Positions 63,984-64,000 of a DNA stretch of 64,000 bases are shown here, in pieces (within the stretch, counting starts at the first letter, position 1; every line of letters begins with the position of its first letter). The notes beneath the pieces were generated by a model, which was not told the DNA's origin, ran no database searches, and saw nothing but the letters and a program-made list of their open reading frames with translations. The translations under genes were made by a program, and so were the position numbers. This stretch comes from Macrococcoides caseolyticum (GTDB taxonomy: Bacteria > Bacillota > Bacilli > Staphylococcales > Staphylococcaceae): contig NZ_PPRM01000042.1 of assembly GCF_002902665.1 (NCBI RefSeq), positions 48,417 to 112,416 on the forward strand, read 5' to 3'.

Positions 63984-64000
63984 ATCACCATATATAATTA

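Overview
The window is a low-GC Firmicutes chromosome segment from the family Staphylococcaceae, most probably Macrococcus (Macrococcus caseolyticus group). The gene content and order follow the Staphylococcus core chromosome (odhAB, arlRS, pgpB, murG, ctpA, crr, msrAB, dfr, thyA, cvfC, dynA, rnpB, gpsB, recU-pbp2, nth, dnaD, asnS, dinG, birA, cca, bshA, aroCBA). However, it also carries a ba3-type cytochrome oxidase operon and a menaquinol:cytochrome c reductase (qcrABC), which Staphylococcus aureus lacks and Macrococcus is known to have. Bacillus-like synteny around ypiA-ypiB-ypiF-qcrABC-ypjA is retained.

Layout. 1-3.2 kb: xpaC-telA on the plus strand, converging with brnQ. 3.3-11.3 kb: a MoxR/VWA pair (yojO/yojN), a small DUF6501-type gene, a glyoxalase-family gene and odhAB, with a probable cre site ahead of odhA. 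11.4-15.9 kb: arlRS, a GNAT acetyltransferase, a Fur-controlled small RNA that looks like IsrR, pgpB and murG. 15.9-25.5 kb: ctpA, yozE, crr, msrB/msrA, ypmS, degV, plsC, dfrA, thyA, a 25-codon membrane ORF, a methyltransferase-like gene, the bacilliredoxin brxA, cvfC and a zinc-finger gene. 25.6-33.6 kb: a queuosine-precursor-type transporter and RNase H-like gene, then a minus-strand block with a HAD phosphatase, a degenerate Fic-like wHTH protein, a 5'-3' exonuclease, a rhodanese and a double dynamin. 33.7-36.1 kb: the cba (ba3 oxidase) operon including a small subunit IIa-like gene. 36.2-43.2 kb: an LLM oxidoreductase, an RlmL-like methyltransferase, rnpB RNA, gpsB, ypsA, yppE-like and recU-pbp2. 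43.3-52.6 kb: ypoC-nth-dnaD, asnS, dinG, birA, cca, bshA and a MazG-like gene. 52.7-57 kb: a YitT-family gene, a YugP-like protease, ypjA and qcrABC. 57-62.8 kb: ypiF, ypiB, ypiA and aroABC. 63.1-63.9 kb: an AT-rich orphan gene of unknown function after a 332-base non-coding gap.

How it works together. The most informative link is between iron control and respiration. The arlR-pgpB region holds a near-consensus sigma-A promoter overlapped by a Fur box, driving an approximately 100-nt transcript with C-rich stretches and a strong terminator. Its first C-rich stretch can pair over 14 contiguous positions (two G-U pairs) with the ribosome-binding region of qcrA, which encodes the Rieske iron-sulfur subunit of the bc complex. 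The ba3 oxidase operon has a perfect TGTGA-N6-TCACA palindrome placed where an activating CRP/FNR-family protein would sit. Together these suggest that iron and oxygen state set the amount of the bc-ba3 branch, which S. aureus does not have. No insertion sequence, prophage, CRISPR array, tRNA or rRNA gene was recognised. Apart from the last gene the window reads as ordinary core chromosome.
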